64,000 nt of DNA from DASWOJ01 sp964242415 (GTDB lineage: Bacteria; Pseudomonadota; Alphaproteobacteria; Acetobacterales; Acetobacteraceae), in contig CAXTAT010000022.1 in NCBI GenBank assembly GCA_964242415.1, positions 33,370-97,369 on the forward strand. The letters run 5' to 3'. A model generated the notes under the pieces. It was not told the DNA's origin, ran no database searches, and saw only the letters and a list, made by a program, of their open reading frames with translations. The translations under genes and the position numbers were made by a program. Shown in pieces: positions 56,792 through 64,000 of this stretch (its first letter is position 1; every line of letters begins with the position of its first letter).

Positions 56792-58222
56792 CTACTCCGC
56801 TGCCGCCGCCAGGGCGTTCTGCTGCATGTACTCGTGCATCCGCGCCGCCGCATCCCGGCCGTCGCGGATCGCCCACACCACCAGGCTGGCGCCGCGCACG
56901 ATGTCGCCGGCGGCGAACACGCCGGGCAGGCTGGTCATCTGCGTGCGGTGGTCCACCTTCAGCGTGCCCCAGCGGCTGACGCCCAGCCCCGGCTGGTCCC
57001 ACAGCCGCGGCAACTCCTCCGGGTCAAAGCCCAGGGCCTTCACCACCAGGTCGGCCTCCAGGGTGAAGCGGCTGTCGCTCAGCTCCACCGACTGGCGGCC
57101 GGTGGCGTCGGGCATCCCCAGCCGCATCCGCTGCACGCGCACGCCGGTCACCTTGTCGTCACCCAGAAAGGCCTCGGGCGCGGACAGCCAGACGAAGTTC
57201 ACGCCCTCCTCCTCGGCGTTCTTCACCTCGCGCATCGATCCCGGCATGTTCACCTTGTCGCGCCGGTACAGCACCGACACGCTGGCCGCACCCTGGCGCA
57301 CCGCGGTCCGCACGCAGTCCATCGCCGTATCGCCGCCGCCGATCACTACGACGCGCTTGCCCTCGGCGTTGTGCTGCCCGCTGTCGAAGGTCGGCACGTC
57401 GTCGCCCAGGCCCTGGCGGTTGCTGGCGGTGAGGTACGCCATCGCCGGCTCGATCCCGGCCAGCCCGGCGCCGGGTCCGCCGATGTCGCGTGCCTTATAC
57501 ACTCCCGTGGCGATCAGCACGGCGTCGTGCCGGGCGCGCAACTCGGCGAACGTCACGTCCCGGCCCAGCTCCATGCCCAGGTGGAACTGGATGCCGCCCT
57601 CCTCCAGCAGCCGCCAGCGGCGCAGCACGATGTCCTTCTCCAGCTTGAAGCCGGGAATGCCGTAGATCATCAGCCCGCCGACGCGGTCATAGCGGTCATA
57701 GACATGCACCTGGTAGCCGCGGGTCCGCAGCCGCTCCGCCGCCGCCAGCCCGCCCGGCCCGGCGCCGATGATGCCCACCGACTGCGGGCGCTCCATACGG
57801 GGGTGCGGCGGCTTCACCCAGCCCTGCTCCCAGGCATTGTCGGTGATGAAGCGCTCCACAGCGCCGATGGTGACGCTATTGAAATCCTTCTCGATGACGC
57901 AGTTGCCCTCGCACAGCCGGTCTTGCGGGCAGATGCGGCCGCAGATTTCCGGGAACGTGTTGGTGGCGCTGCTGACCTCATAGGCCTCCTGCAGCCGGTT
58001 CTCGGCCGTCAGCTTGAGCCAGTCGGGGATGTTGTTGGCCAGCGGGCAGTGCACCTGGCAGAACGGCACGCCGCACTGGCTGCATCGGCTGGCCTGCGCG
58101 CCGGCCTTGGCGGGGTCGAAGTCCTCGTAGATCTCGGCGAAGTCCTCGCGCCGCATGGAAACGGTGCGCTTGGGCGGCGCTTCCTGCGGCAGGCTGACAA
58201 ATTGCAACATGCGGTCGGCCAT
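56792..58222 (-). CDS. gltD: Glutamate synthase (NADPH), small subunit
   Basis: Small subunit passing electrons from NADPH via FAD and Fe-S centres to GltB. The 476-residue protein has an N-terminal cluster-binding domain (SRCSQCGVPFCQVHCPLANN about residues 46-65, and CGRICPQDRLCEGNC). The FAD site is VGIIGAGPGGLAAAERLRTRG and the NADPH site VVVIGGGDTAMDCVRTAVRQG. The ATG at 58222 has GGAGGG upstream; an ATG at 58282 would add 20 unrelated residues. A double dyad lies upstream (58295-58333). It overlaps no gene and leads the gltD-gltB operon. Confidence 0.96.
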   Translation of the reverse strand: MADRMLQFVSLPQEAPPKRTVSMRREDFAEIYEDFDPAKAGAQASRCSQCGVPFCQVHCPLANNIPDWLKLTAENRLQEAYEVSSATNTFPEICGRICPQDRLCEGNCVIEKDFNSVTIGAVERFITDNAWEQGWVKPPHPRMERPQSVGIIGAGPGGLAAAERLRTRGYQVHVYDRYDRVGGLMIYGIPGFKLEKDIVLRRWRLLEEGGIQFHLGMELGRDVTFAELRARHDAVLIATGVYKARDIGGPGAGLAGIEPAMAYLTASNRQGLGDDVPTFDSGQHNAEGKRVVVIGGGDTAMDCVRTAVRQGAASVSVLYRRDKVNMPGSMREVKNAEEEGVNFVWLSAPEAFLGDDKVTGVRVQRMRLGMPDATGRQSVELSDSRFTLEADLVVKALGFDPEELPRLWDQPGLGVSRWGTLKVDHRTQMTSLPGVFAAGDIVRGASLVVWAIRDGRDAAARMHEYMQQNALAAAAE

Positions 58223-58294
58223 CAGGACGCCCTCCATCAGGAGCCGCAGGCTGCGGCCGGTCGGGGATGGATATAGAGGCAAAAATGCGGCACA

Positions 58295-58333
58295 CTAGCG
58301 AAATGTGATCGCTAGGACAGTGTTACTGTCCTA
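58295..58333. promoter_or_regulatory. Two adjacent dyads upstream of gltD: probable operators
   Basis: First dyad: CTAGCG (58295-58300) and CGCTAG (58310-58315). Second: TAGGACAGT (58313-58321), GTT, ACTGTCCTA (58325-58333), a perfect 9-bp inverted repeat with 3-nt centre. They overlap by 3 nt and sit 73-111 nt upstream of the gltD ATG, beyond its presumed promoter. Such palindromes usually bind a dimeric transcription factor; which one cannot be said. Confidence 0.6.
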
Positions 58334-58406
58334 AAATCCTACCGTTTTGGGATTTGCCTGCAGTTGCCGCCCAAACTGCCGCCAACTTAGGCCCGTTCCG
58401 GCCCAA

Positions 58407-59357
58407 TCAGGTCGGAGCCTCGTCCCGCTTGCCGCCGCCGGGTCGATACCGGTCCAGGTACTCCGGCACGATCAGCTCGACAGGCGTTGGCGTAATCCCC
58501 AAATCCGTCAATCCTTTCGCCCCCGGCGACACCACGTTGTCCCGGCCGAGCAGCGTCAGTTGGTCGCGCGTGAACGGCTTGCCGGGGACCAGCTCCCCCA
58601 GCCGCGCCTGGATGCGCGCGATGCCGAGCGGGATGTCCACCAGGGGCCGCTTGCGCCGGGTTTCCTGCAGGATCCAGGCCAGCAGCTCGCGGAAGGTCCA
58701 CACGCGGGGGCCGCCGAGTTCATAGGTCTGCCCGGCCGCTTCCTCCCGCGCGAACGACGCCAGCACGGCGTCGGCGACATCGCCGACATAGACCGGCTGG
58801 AACCGCGACTTGCCCTGGATGACCGGCATCACCGGCAGCATCATGGCGATCGAGCCGAACCGGTTGAAGAACTTGTCCTCGGCGCCGAACACCAGCGACG
58901 GGCGCAGGATAGTGGCCTGCGGCAGGCTGGCGCGCACCCCGGCCTCCCCGGCGGCCTTGGTCTGGGCATACAGGCTGGGGCTGGCGGCGTCGGCGCCGAT
59001 GGCGGAGACCTGCACCATCTGCCGCACGCCCGCCGCCGCCGCGGCCCGGGCGATGCGCGACGCCCCGTCCGCCTGGATGCGCTGGAAGTCCCCGGCGCGG
59101 GGTTCGCTCAGGATGCCGACCAGGTTCACCACCATGTCGGCGCTCTCGACCGCGCGCTCCACCTGCGCCTGGTTGGCCAGCGACACGAACAGCGGCACGA
59201 CCTGGCCGACCCGGCCATACACCATCATGTCTTTCACGGCCTGCGTATTGCGCCCGGCGACCCGGACGATATGGCCCTGCGCCGCCAGCCGCTTCACGAC
59301 GTAGCGCCCGATGAAGCCGCCGCCGCCGAACACCGTCGCCACGCTGCGCGTCGCCAT
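58407..59357 (-). CDS. NAD(P)H-binding SDR, complex I NDUFA9-like
   Basis: A 316-residue atypical SDR with the nucleotide-binding start VATVFGGGGFIGRYVVKRLAAQG (G-x-x-G-x-x-G, about residues 7-29). Further family segments are VNLVGILSEPRAGDFQRIQADG and LRPSLVFGAEDKFFNRFGSIA. Such NDUFA9-related proteins often accompany respiratory complex I or act as NADH-binding assembly factors in alphaproteobacteria. No nuo genes are in the window, so the role is inferred from family. It is convergent-neighbour free; gltD lies downstream on the same strand beyond the dyads. Confidence 0.85.
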   Translation of the reverse strand: MATRSVATVFGGGGFIGRYVVKRLAAQGHIVRVAGRNTQAVKDMMVYGRVGQVVPLFVSLANQAQVERAVESADMVVNLVGILSEPRAGDFQRIQADGASRIARAAAAAGVRQMVQVSAIGADAASPSLYAQTKAAGEAGVRASLPQATILRPSLVFGAEDKFFNRFGSIAMMLPVMPVIQGKSRFQPVYVGDVADAVLASFAREEAAGQTYELGGPRVWTFRELLAWILQETRRKRPLVDIPLGIARIQARLGELVPGKPFTRDQLTLLGRDNVVSPGAKGLTDLGITPTPVELIVPEYLDRYRPGGGKRDEAPT

Positions 59358-59470
59358 GTGCCTGTTCCCCTGATGCCGAGACCTTAGTAGGCGGCGAACC
59401 CGGCCGCCTCAAGGGACGGCGCCGCCGGGCCGCCTGCCATGATGCAGTCCCAACGAGGGACCGCTGCCTG

Positions 59471-59615
59471 CTCCCTCTCCCTCCGGGAGAGGGCCGGGGT
59501 GAGGGAGGCGGCACAGGCTCAGCCTGGTTGGCCAGGGAGCGAAGCTTGCGCCCTGCTCCGCAAGGCCGGTCCTCTCGGCTTCCCCCACCCCGGCCCCCTC
59601 CCGAGGGGAGAGGAA
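59471..59615. repeat. Composite double-hairpin element, copy G
   Basis: It lies in the 366-bp gap between the SDR start (59357) and tRNA-Leu (59724). Left hairpin 59471-59508 (CCCTCTCCCTCCGGGAGAGGG, CCGGGGTGAGGG), right hairpin 59581-59615 in reverse (CCCCACCCCGGCCCCCTCCC...). The remaining sequence of the gap must contain the divergent SDR and tRNA promoters, which I cannot pinpoint. Confidence 0.88.
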
Positions 59616-59723
59616 GCAGCAGGCAGCGCAGCCGACGCTATGCCGGGTTGCCCGGCACGCCTTCATCCCCGGCTTGACGCACTCCGGCCCCGCCGCTAGA
59701 ACGCCGCTCCACCCTGACGGCTT

Positions 59724-59810
59724 GCCCAGGTGGCGGAATTGGTAGACGCGCAGGTTTCAGGTACCTGTGACCGCAAGGTTGTGAAAGTTCGAGTCTTTTC
59801 CTGGGCACCA
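59724..59810 (+). tRNA. tRNA-Leu (anticodon CAG)
   Basis: An 87-nt leucine tRNA. The acceptor stem GCCCAGG pairs with CCTGGGC and the CCA end is encoded (59808-59810). The D-arm is GCGGAATTGGTAGACGC and the anticodon stem-loop CAGGT-TTCAGGT-ACCTG, with anticodon CAG. A long class II variable arm (as leucine tRNAs have) precedes the TTCGAGT T-loop. Reads CUG codons, the dominant leucine codon here. Confidence 0.97.
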
Positions 59811-59829
59811 ACCGTTCAGAGTTCTCCAA

Positions 59830-60483
59830 GTGGCGGTAACGCAGTTCACCCGGGCAGGGGCCGTTCACCTGCACCGGCATGACCTGCCCGCCGGGTTGGA
59901 CCTTGGCCCCGTGGTGGCCGTCGATACCGAGACGATGGGGTTGAACCCGCACCGCGACCGGCTCTGCCTGGTGCAGATTTCGGCCGGCGACGGCACGGCG
60001 CATCTGGTGCAGCTTGTTCCGGCCGCCCTCGGCGGACGCGGCTACGATGCCCCCAACCTGGCCGCCATGATGGGCAACCCGGCCGTCCTCAAGCTGATGC
60101 ACTTCGCCCGGTTCGACGTCGCCGTCCTGCAACAGGCGCTGGGCGTCACGGTCGCGCCGGTCAAGTGCACCAAGATCGCCGCCAAGCTGGTCCGCACCTT
60201 CACCAGCCGCCACGGCCTGAAGGACCTCTGCCGCGAGCTGCTGGGCGTCGAGCTGTCCAAGGCGCAGCAGACCTCCGACTGGGGCGCGGCCGAGCTTTCG
60301 TCTGAGCAGATGGCCTACGCCGCCTCCGACGTGCTGCACCTGCACGCGCTGTGGGCGCGGCTGGAGGCGCTGCTGGTGCGCGAGGGCCGGCTGGCGCTGG
60401 CGGAGGACTGCTTCGCCTTCCTGCCCACGCGCTGCCGGCTGGACCTGCTGGGCTATGAGGACCCGGACATCTTCAGCCACTGA
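59830..60483 (+). CDS. rnd: Ribonuclease D-type 3'-5' exonuclease
   Basis: A DEDD-family 3'-5' exonuclease of 217 residues, shorter than classical RNase D (no HRDC domain), as usual in alphaproteobacteria. Catalytic motifs are VVAVDTETMGLNPHRDRLCL (ExoI: D-x-E, about residues 28-40), LMHFARFDVAVLQ (ExoII) and YAASDVLHLHALW (ExoIII, Y-x3-D). RNase D trims tRNA 3' ends, and this gene starts at a GTG only 20 nt after the tRNA-Leu CCA. It leads into the kdsD-lptCAB genes on the same strand. Confidence 0.92.
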   Translation: MAVTQFTRAGAVHLHRHDLPAGLDLGPVVAVDTETMGLNPHRDRLCLVQISAGDGTAHLVQLVPAALGGRGYDAPNLAAMMGNPAVLKLMHFARFDVAVLQQALGVTVAPVKCTKIAAKLVRTFTSRHGLKDLCRELLGVELSKAQQTSDWGAAELSSEQMAYAASDVLHLHALWARLEALLVREGRLALAEDCFAFLPTRCRLDLLGYEDPDIFSH

Positions 60484-60623
60484 CCCTGCAGCTTCCAGGA
60501 GTCGCAAACCCTGCAGCTTGCAGGACAGGCCGCCCGGCTCGCATGGCAGGCGTTACGCTCTGTGACCGGGCTTTCATTGACCCTTCCGGGGGGGCCGCCC
60601 ATACAAGGATAGCGCCAGCCAGG

Positions 60624-61616
60624 ATGTCCATGACAGCCGCCCTCGCCTTTCCCGCCGCCACCGATGTCGAAGTCGCGCAGGCCGTCCTGGCGGCCGAGGC
60701 TGCGGGGCTGCGGGCGCTGTCGGCCTCCCTGGACCAGCGGTTTGCGGATGCGGTGGAGCGGCTGGCGGCCTGCACCGGCCGAGTCGTGGTGTCCGGCATG
60801 GGCAAGTCCGGCCTGGTCGGGCGCAAGATCGCCAGCACCCTGGCCTCCACCGGCACCCCGTCGCTGTTCGTCCACCCGGCCGAGGCCTCGCACGGCGACC
60901 TCGGCATGATCGTGCCCGGCGATGCGGTGCTGGCGCTGTCCAACAGCGGGGAGACCGCGGAGCTGGCCGACCTCGTGGCCCACGCCAGCCGCTTCGGCCT
61001 GCCGCTGGTCGCCATCACCGGCCGCCCCAATTCCGCCCTGGCCCGCGCCGCCGATGTGGTGCTGCTGCTGCCCGCCGCACCGGAGGCCTGCCCCATGGGC
61101 CTCGCGCCGACCACCAGCACGGCGATGCAGCTGGCCCTGGGCGACGCCCTGGCCGTGGCGCTGCTGACCCGGCGCGGGTTCACCGCCACCGAGTTCTCCG
61201 CCTTCCACCCGGGCGGCAAGCTGGGCGCGCAGCTCCGGCGCGTGTCCGACCTGATGCACCAGGGCGACGCCGTGCCGCTGGCCGACGCCGGGCTGCCGAT
61301 GGACCGGGCGCTGCTGGTGATGACCGGCAAGGGCTTTGGCTGCCTGGGCGCGGTGGACGCTGCCGGGCGGCTGGTCGGGGTTTTGACGGATGGCGACCTT
61401 CGCCGGGCCATGGGGCCGGACCTGTTGCTGCGTAGGGTGGAGGACGTGATGCACCGCACCCCCCGCACGATCGGCTCCGACGCCCTGGCCGCCGAGGCGC
61501 TGCGCCTGATGAACCTGGGGCCGCGCCCGGTGACGAGCCTGTTCGTCTTGGACGCGGACGGCCGGCCGGCTGGTCTGTTGCATGTGCACGACCTGCTGCG
61601 GGCGGGCGTCGCATGA
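60624..61616 (+). CDS. kdsD: Arabinose-5-phosphate isomerase (KdsD/KpsF)
   Basis: Converts ribulose-5-phosphate to arabinose-5-phosphate, the first step to Kdo for LPS. The 330-residue protein has an SIS domain (about residues 40-170: RVVVSGMGKSGLVGRKIAST, then HGDLGMI and ALSNSGETAEL). Two C-terminal CBS domains include GAVDAAGRLVGVLTDGDLRR. An ATG at 60630 is nearly as good a start as 60624. A 25-nt spaced direct repeat (ACCCTGCAGCTT at 60483 and 60508) lies upstream. The stop overlaps lptC by 4 nt. Confidence 0.95.
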   Translation: MSMTAALAFPAATDVEVAQAVLAAEAAGLRALSASLDQRFADAVERLAACTGRVVVSGMGKSGLVGRKIASTLASTGTPSLFVHPAEASHGDLGMIVPGDAVLALSNSGETAELADLVAHASRFGLPLVAITGRPNSALARAADVVLLLPAAPEACPMGLAPTTSTAMQLALGDALAVALLTRRGFTATEFSAFHPGGKLGAQLRRVSDLMHQGDAVPLADAGLPMDRALLVMTGKGFGCLGAVDAAGRLVGVLTDGDLRRAMGPDLLLRRVEDVMHRTPRTIGSDALAAEALRLMNLGPRPVTSLFVLDADGRPAGLLHVHDLLRAGVA

Positions 61617-62305
61617 GCGTGACCCCCCTGGTCCGGAACGACCTGGAGCCGGGCCGCGCCGGCCTGGACCGGCTGTCGGCGGCCGGCCCCGTGCGTGCGC
61701 GCCAGGTGCCGACCGCGGCGCGCATCGCCCGGCGCCGCACTGCGGTGTCGCTGACCAAGTATGCCCTGCCCATCGCCGCCCTCGCCCTGCTGGGTTCCAT
61801 CGCCGCCTGGCCGGAGCTGGTGCGGTTGCGTGACCAGACTCGCATAGGCCTTCGCCACCTCGCGGCCGTCGAGATGGGGTCGGGCCGGCTGCGGGACGCG
61901 CACTACCGCGGCGTGGACGAGCGTGGCCGGCCTTACACGATCACGGCCGACTGGGCGGCGCAGGCCGGGCCGTTGCGGGTGAACCTGGGTGAGCCGAAGG
62001 GCGACATCGTGCCAGAAAGCGGCGGATGGCTGATGGTGCAGTCGCATGACGGCGTTTACATCCAGCATCTCGGCCAACTCGACCTGTCGCACGAGGTGGT
62101 GCTGTATCGCGACAACGGCACGGTGATGCGGACCGAAAGCGCCGCGCTGGACGTGAAGACCGGCGCCGCCGCCAGCGATGACCAAACCCATGCGGAGGGG
62201 CCGTTCGGCACGCTGGACGCCCAGGGCTTCACCCTGACCGACAAGGGCGCGGTCATCCAGTTCCGCGGCCCGGCCCGGCTGGTGCTGAACCAGGCGGAGA
62301 AGTGA
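61613..62305 (+). CDS. lptC: LPS export system protein LptC
   Basis: Bitopic inner-membrane protein that passes LPS from the LptBFG transporter to LptA. It has 230 residues with an N-terminal cytoplasmic part of about 50 residues and a single membrane segment (KYALPIAALALLGSIAAWPEL, about residues 46-66). The periplasmic LptC domain includes NLGEPKGDIVPESGGWLMVQ. Overlapping ATGA with kdsD upstream; its stop overlaps the lptA start by one base (TGATG). Confidence 0.9.
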   Translation: MSVTPLVRNDLEPGRAGLDRLSAAGPVRARQVPTAARIARRRTAVSLTKYALPIAALALLGSIAAWPELVRLRDQTRIGLRHLAAVEMGSGRLRDAHYRGVDERGRPYTITADWAAQAGPLRVNLGEPKGDIVPESGGWLMVQSHDGVYIQHLGQLDLSHEVVLYRDNGTVMRTESAALDVKTGAAASDDQTHAEGPFGTLDAQGFTLTDKGAVIQFRGPARLVLNQAEK

Positions 62306-63342
62306 TGGTGATGCGGGTACTCCTCCTTGCGGCGGCCCTGCTCGGCGCACCGGCCGCGATGGCGCCGGCGAGGGCGCAGCCGATCGACTTCAGCAAGGGC
62401 GGACCGATCGAGGTCACAGCCGCCGATGGCATGGAGTGGCGGCAGAACGAGCAGCAGGTGATCGCCCGCGGCCAGGCCCGCGCCGTGCGCGGCGACGTGA
62501 CCGTGACGGCGGACACGCTGATCGCCCATTATCGTCGCAAGGCTCCCGCCGCCGGGGCAGCGGCGCCAGGTGTCCGGGCGGCATCGGCCGCCGCCCCGTC
62601 GGCGTCAGGCACGCCGGCAGCGGATGCGGCGGTCCCGACCGCATCAGGCCCGGCATCAGCCGACACCGGCAACAACGAGATCTACCGGCTGGAGGCGGAT
62701 GGTCACGTCCACATCTTCACCACCACCGATCTCGCCGTCGGCGACCACGCCATCTACGACATCGACCAGGCGGTGCTGCTGCTGACCGGCGCCGACATGA
62801 AGCTGACCACTCCGCAGCAGGTCCTGACGGCGCGGGACACCATGGAGTACTGGTCGCAGAAGCACATGGCGGTCGGCCGCGGCCTGGCGACCGTCGTCAC
62901 CAGCGATGGCCGGCGCGTCACGGGCGACACCTTGGTCGGCTATACCACCCCGCCCGACCAGTCCGGCGCCGCCCCGGCCGGCAGAAAGGTTGCGCTGCCC
63001 AAACCCGCCGTGCCCGCCGCAAAGCCCGGCGCGGACCCGCTGATGAGTTCCGGCAAGCTGCAACGGGTCGAGGGCTTCGGCAACGTCGAGGTCCGCACCG
63101 CCACCGAGACCATCCGCGGCAGCCGCGGCGTCTATGTCGCCGACAGCGGCATTGCCCGCCTGGCCGGCTCGGTCCACCTGACCCGCGGGCAGAACCAGAT
63201 GGACGGTGACGAGGCCATCGTGAACATGCACACCGGCATCTCCACCCTGACGCGCAATCCTGGCAAGCGCGTCGAGGGGCTGGTGGTGCCCAACGACGCC
63301 TCGACCTCCGGAGCATCCGGCCCGAAGCCGCCGAAGCCTTGA
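62305..63342 (+). CDS. lptA: LPS transport periplasmic protein LptA
   Basis: Periplasmic bridge protein of LPS export with the OstA/beta-jellyroll fold. The 345 residues include a signal peptide (MRVLLLAAALLGAPAAMAPA, cut near ARA). The domain starts at ADGMEWRQNEQQVIARGQARAV, has a long A/P/S-rich insertion at about residues 80-115, and ends with VHLTRGQNQMDGDEAIVN in the expected position. The insertion makes it longer than typical (about 180-250 residues). Start at ATG 62305, 1-nt overlap with lptC; lptB follows. Confidence 0.9.
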   Translation: MVMRVLLLAAALLGAPAAMAPARAQPIDFSKGGPIEVTAADGMEWRQNEQQVIARGQARAVRGDVTVTADTLIAHYRRKAPAAGAAAPGVRAASAAAPSASGTPAADAAVPTASGPASADTGNNEIYRLEADGHVHIFTTTDLAVGDHAIYDIDQAVLLLTGADMKLTTPQQVLTARDTMEYWSQKHMAVGRGLATVVTSDGRRVTGDTLVGYTTPPDQSGAAPAGRKVALPKPAVPAAKPGADPLMSSGKLQRVEGFGNVEVRTATETIRGSRGVYVADSGIARLAGSVHLTRGQNQMDGDEAIVNMHTGISTLTRNPGKRVEGLVVPNDASTSGASGPKPPKP

Positions 63343-63347
63343 ACGAG

Positions 63348-64000
63348 ATGCTGGTCGTGCCGGGCGGCGTCGGGACGGCGGGCGGGCTGACGGCGGCCGG
63401 CGTCGGCAAGACCTACAAGAAGCGCGCCGTGGTGCAGAACGTCAGCATCACCGTGCATCGCGGGGAGGCCGTGGGGCTGCTCGGCCCCAACGGTGCCGGC
63501 AAGACCACGACGTTCTACATGATCACCGGCCAGGTCCGCCCCGACACCGGCAGCATCACCTTGGATGGCGAGAACATCACGGGCCTGCCGATGTATCGCC
63601 GGGCGCGCCTGGGCATCGGCTACTTGCCGCAGGAGGCCAGCATCTACCGCGGCCTGAACGTGCAGCAGAACATCATGGCCGCGCTGGAGGTGGTCGAGCG
63701 CGACCCGGACCGCCGCGGCGCGATGCTCGACGAGCTGCTGGCCGAGTTCGGCATCAGCCACCTGCGCCGCACCCCGTCTCTGGCGCTGTCCGGCGGCGAG
63801 CGGCGGCGGGTGGAGATCGCCCGCGCCCTGGCGACGCAGCCGGGCTACATCCTGCTCGACGAGCCGCTGGCCGGCATCGACCCGATCGCCGTCGGGGAAA
63901 TCCGCGACCTGGTGTCCCATCTGAAGGACCGCGGCATTGGCGTCTTGATCACCGACCACAACGTGCGCGAGACGCTGGAGATCATCGACCGCGCCTACAT
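63348..64000 (+). CDS. lptB: LPS export ABC transporter ATP-binding protein LptB, 3'-truncated
   Basis: ATPase that powers LPS extraction with LptFG. The 217 visible residues begin MLVVPGGVGTAGGLTAAGV and have the Walker A GPNGAGKTTTFYMITG (about residues 48-63), the Q-loop YLPQEASIYRGL, the ABC signature LSGGERRRVEIARAL and Walker B ILLDEPLAGIDPIAV. The H-loop ITDHNVRETLE follows before the window ends. An N-terminal extension of about 19 residues precedes the core. The ATG lies 5 nt after the lptA stop. About 35 C-terminal residues are missing. Confidence 0.95.
   Translation, partial: MLVVPGGVGTAGGLTAAGVGKTYKKRAVVQNVSITVHRGEAVGLLGPNGAGKTTTFYMITGQVRPDTGSITLDGENITGLPMYRRARLGIGYLPQEASIYRGLNVQQNIMAALEVVERDPDRRGAMLDELLAEFGISHLRRTPSLALSGGERRRVEIARALATQPGYILLDEPLAGIDPIAVGEIRDLVSHLKDRGIGVLITDHNVRETLEIIDRAY

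Overview
The window is dense, very GC-rich bacterial chromosome with short intergenic gaps, many ATGA-type start/stop overlaps and frequent GTG or TTG starts. Gene content points to an alphaproteobacterium, and an Acetobacteraceae/Rhodospirillales member is my best guess: rnd-kdsD-lptC-lptA-lptB order, thrS-infC without rpmI-rplT, gltB-gltD, glgP-glgC-glgA, an NDUFA9-like SDR and UxaA/HpaI sugar-acid genes. The placement is inferred from gene content and style, not from a search. I see no transposase, integrase, phage gene, rRNA or CRISPR array. One tRNA (Leu-CAG) is present.

Layout. 0-6.3 kb: 3' part of inorganic pyrophosphatase, a lower-GC island with two orphan small genes, a sugar-acid dehydratase/aldolase pair, a HEPN-domain gene with a small partner, and a GlcD-type FAD oxidase. 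6.4-11.7 kb: MFS transporter, LolA-like carrier, PuuD-like amidohydrolase, GNAT, a TrmH-family rRNA methylase and an RluA-family pseudouridine synthase. 11.8-16.4 kb (minus strand): a complete dTDP-L-rhamnose operon rfbB-rfbA-rfbC-rfbD followed by a family 2 glycosyltransferase. 16.8-27.8 kb: cupin, AI-2E-type permease, glycogen genes glgP-glgC-glgA, dapB, a DUF7002-like protein, metK, trmB. 27.8-37.7 kb: miscellaneous metabolism (VOC dioxygenase, ABM monooxygenase, amidohydrolase, two FAD enzymes, CMD protein, cytochrome b561, amidase) and a periplasmic solute-binding protein. 37.7-44.1 kb: an accessory, partly decaying region with a low-GC orphan, a peptide-binding protein, a DUF433/DUF5615 toxin-antitoxin pair whose toxin is frameshifted, an AAA ATPase with two in-frame amber codons, a Uma2 nuclease-like gene and a secreted RTX-type protein. 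44.2-52.0 kb: infC (ATA start), thrS, a family 4 glycosyltransferase, hydrolase, SDR, TPR protein, a DUF6481-like protein and GST. 52.2-58.2 kb: gltB and gltD. 58.4-64.0 kb: SDR, tRNA-Leu, RNase D, kdsD and the lptC-lptA-lptB export genes, the last cut by the window edge.

Working together: the rfb genes plus glycosyltransferases, kdsD and lptABC all serve the cell envelope (O-antigen/polysaccharide, Kdo and LPS export). glgC-glgA-glgP cover glycogen synthesis and breakdown but no branching or debranching enzyme is present. gltBD, with a striking double dyad upstream, provides ammonium assimilation.

The most unusual features are not genes. (i) Seven copies of a roughly 135-155 bp composite element, each made of two opposed hairpins with a GGGAGAGGG/CCCTCTCCC core, are scattered through intergenic gaps. 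(ii) Two copies of a second palindromic element have GTCATTGCG ends. (iii) Short tandem repeats (12-36 bp units) sit repeatedly at gene edges, some of them inside coding sequence or across a stop codon. Together with the decaying 40-41.5 kb locus and the non-canonical infC start, these deserve follow-up.
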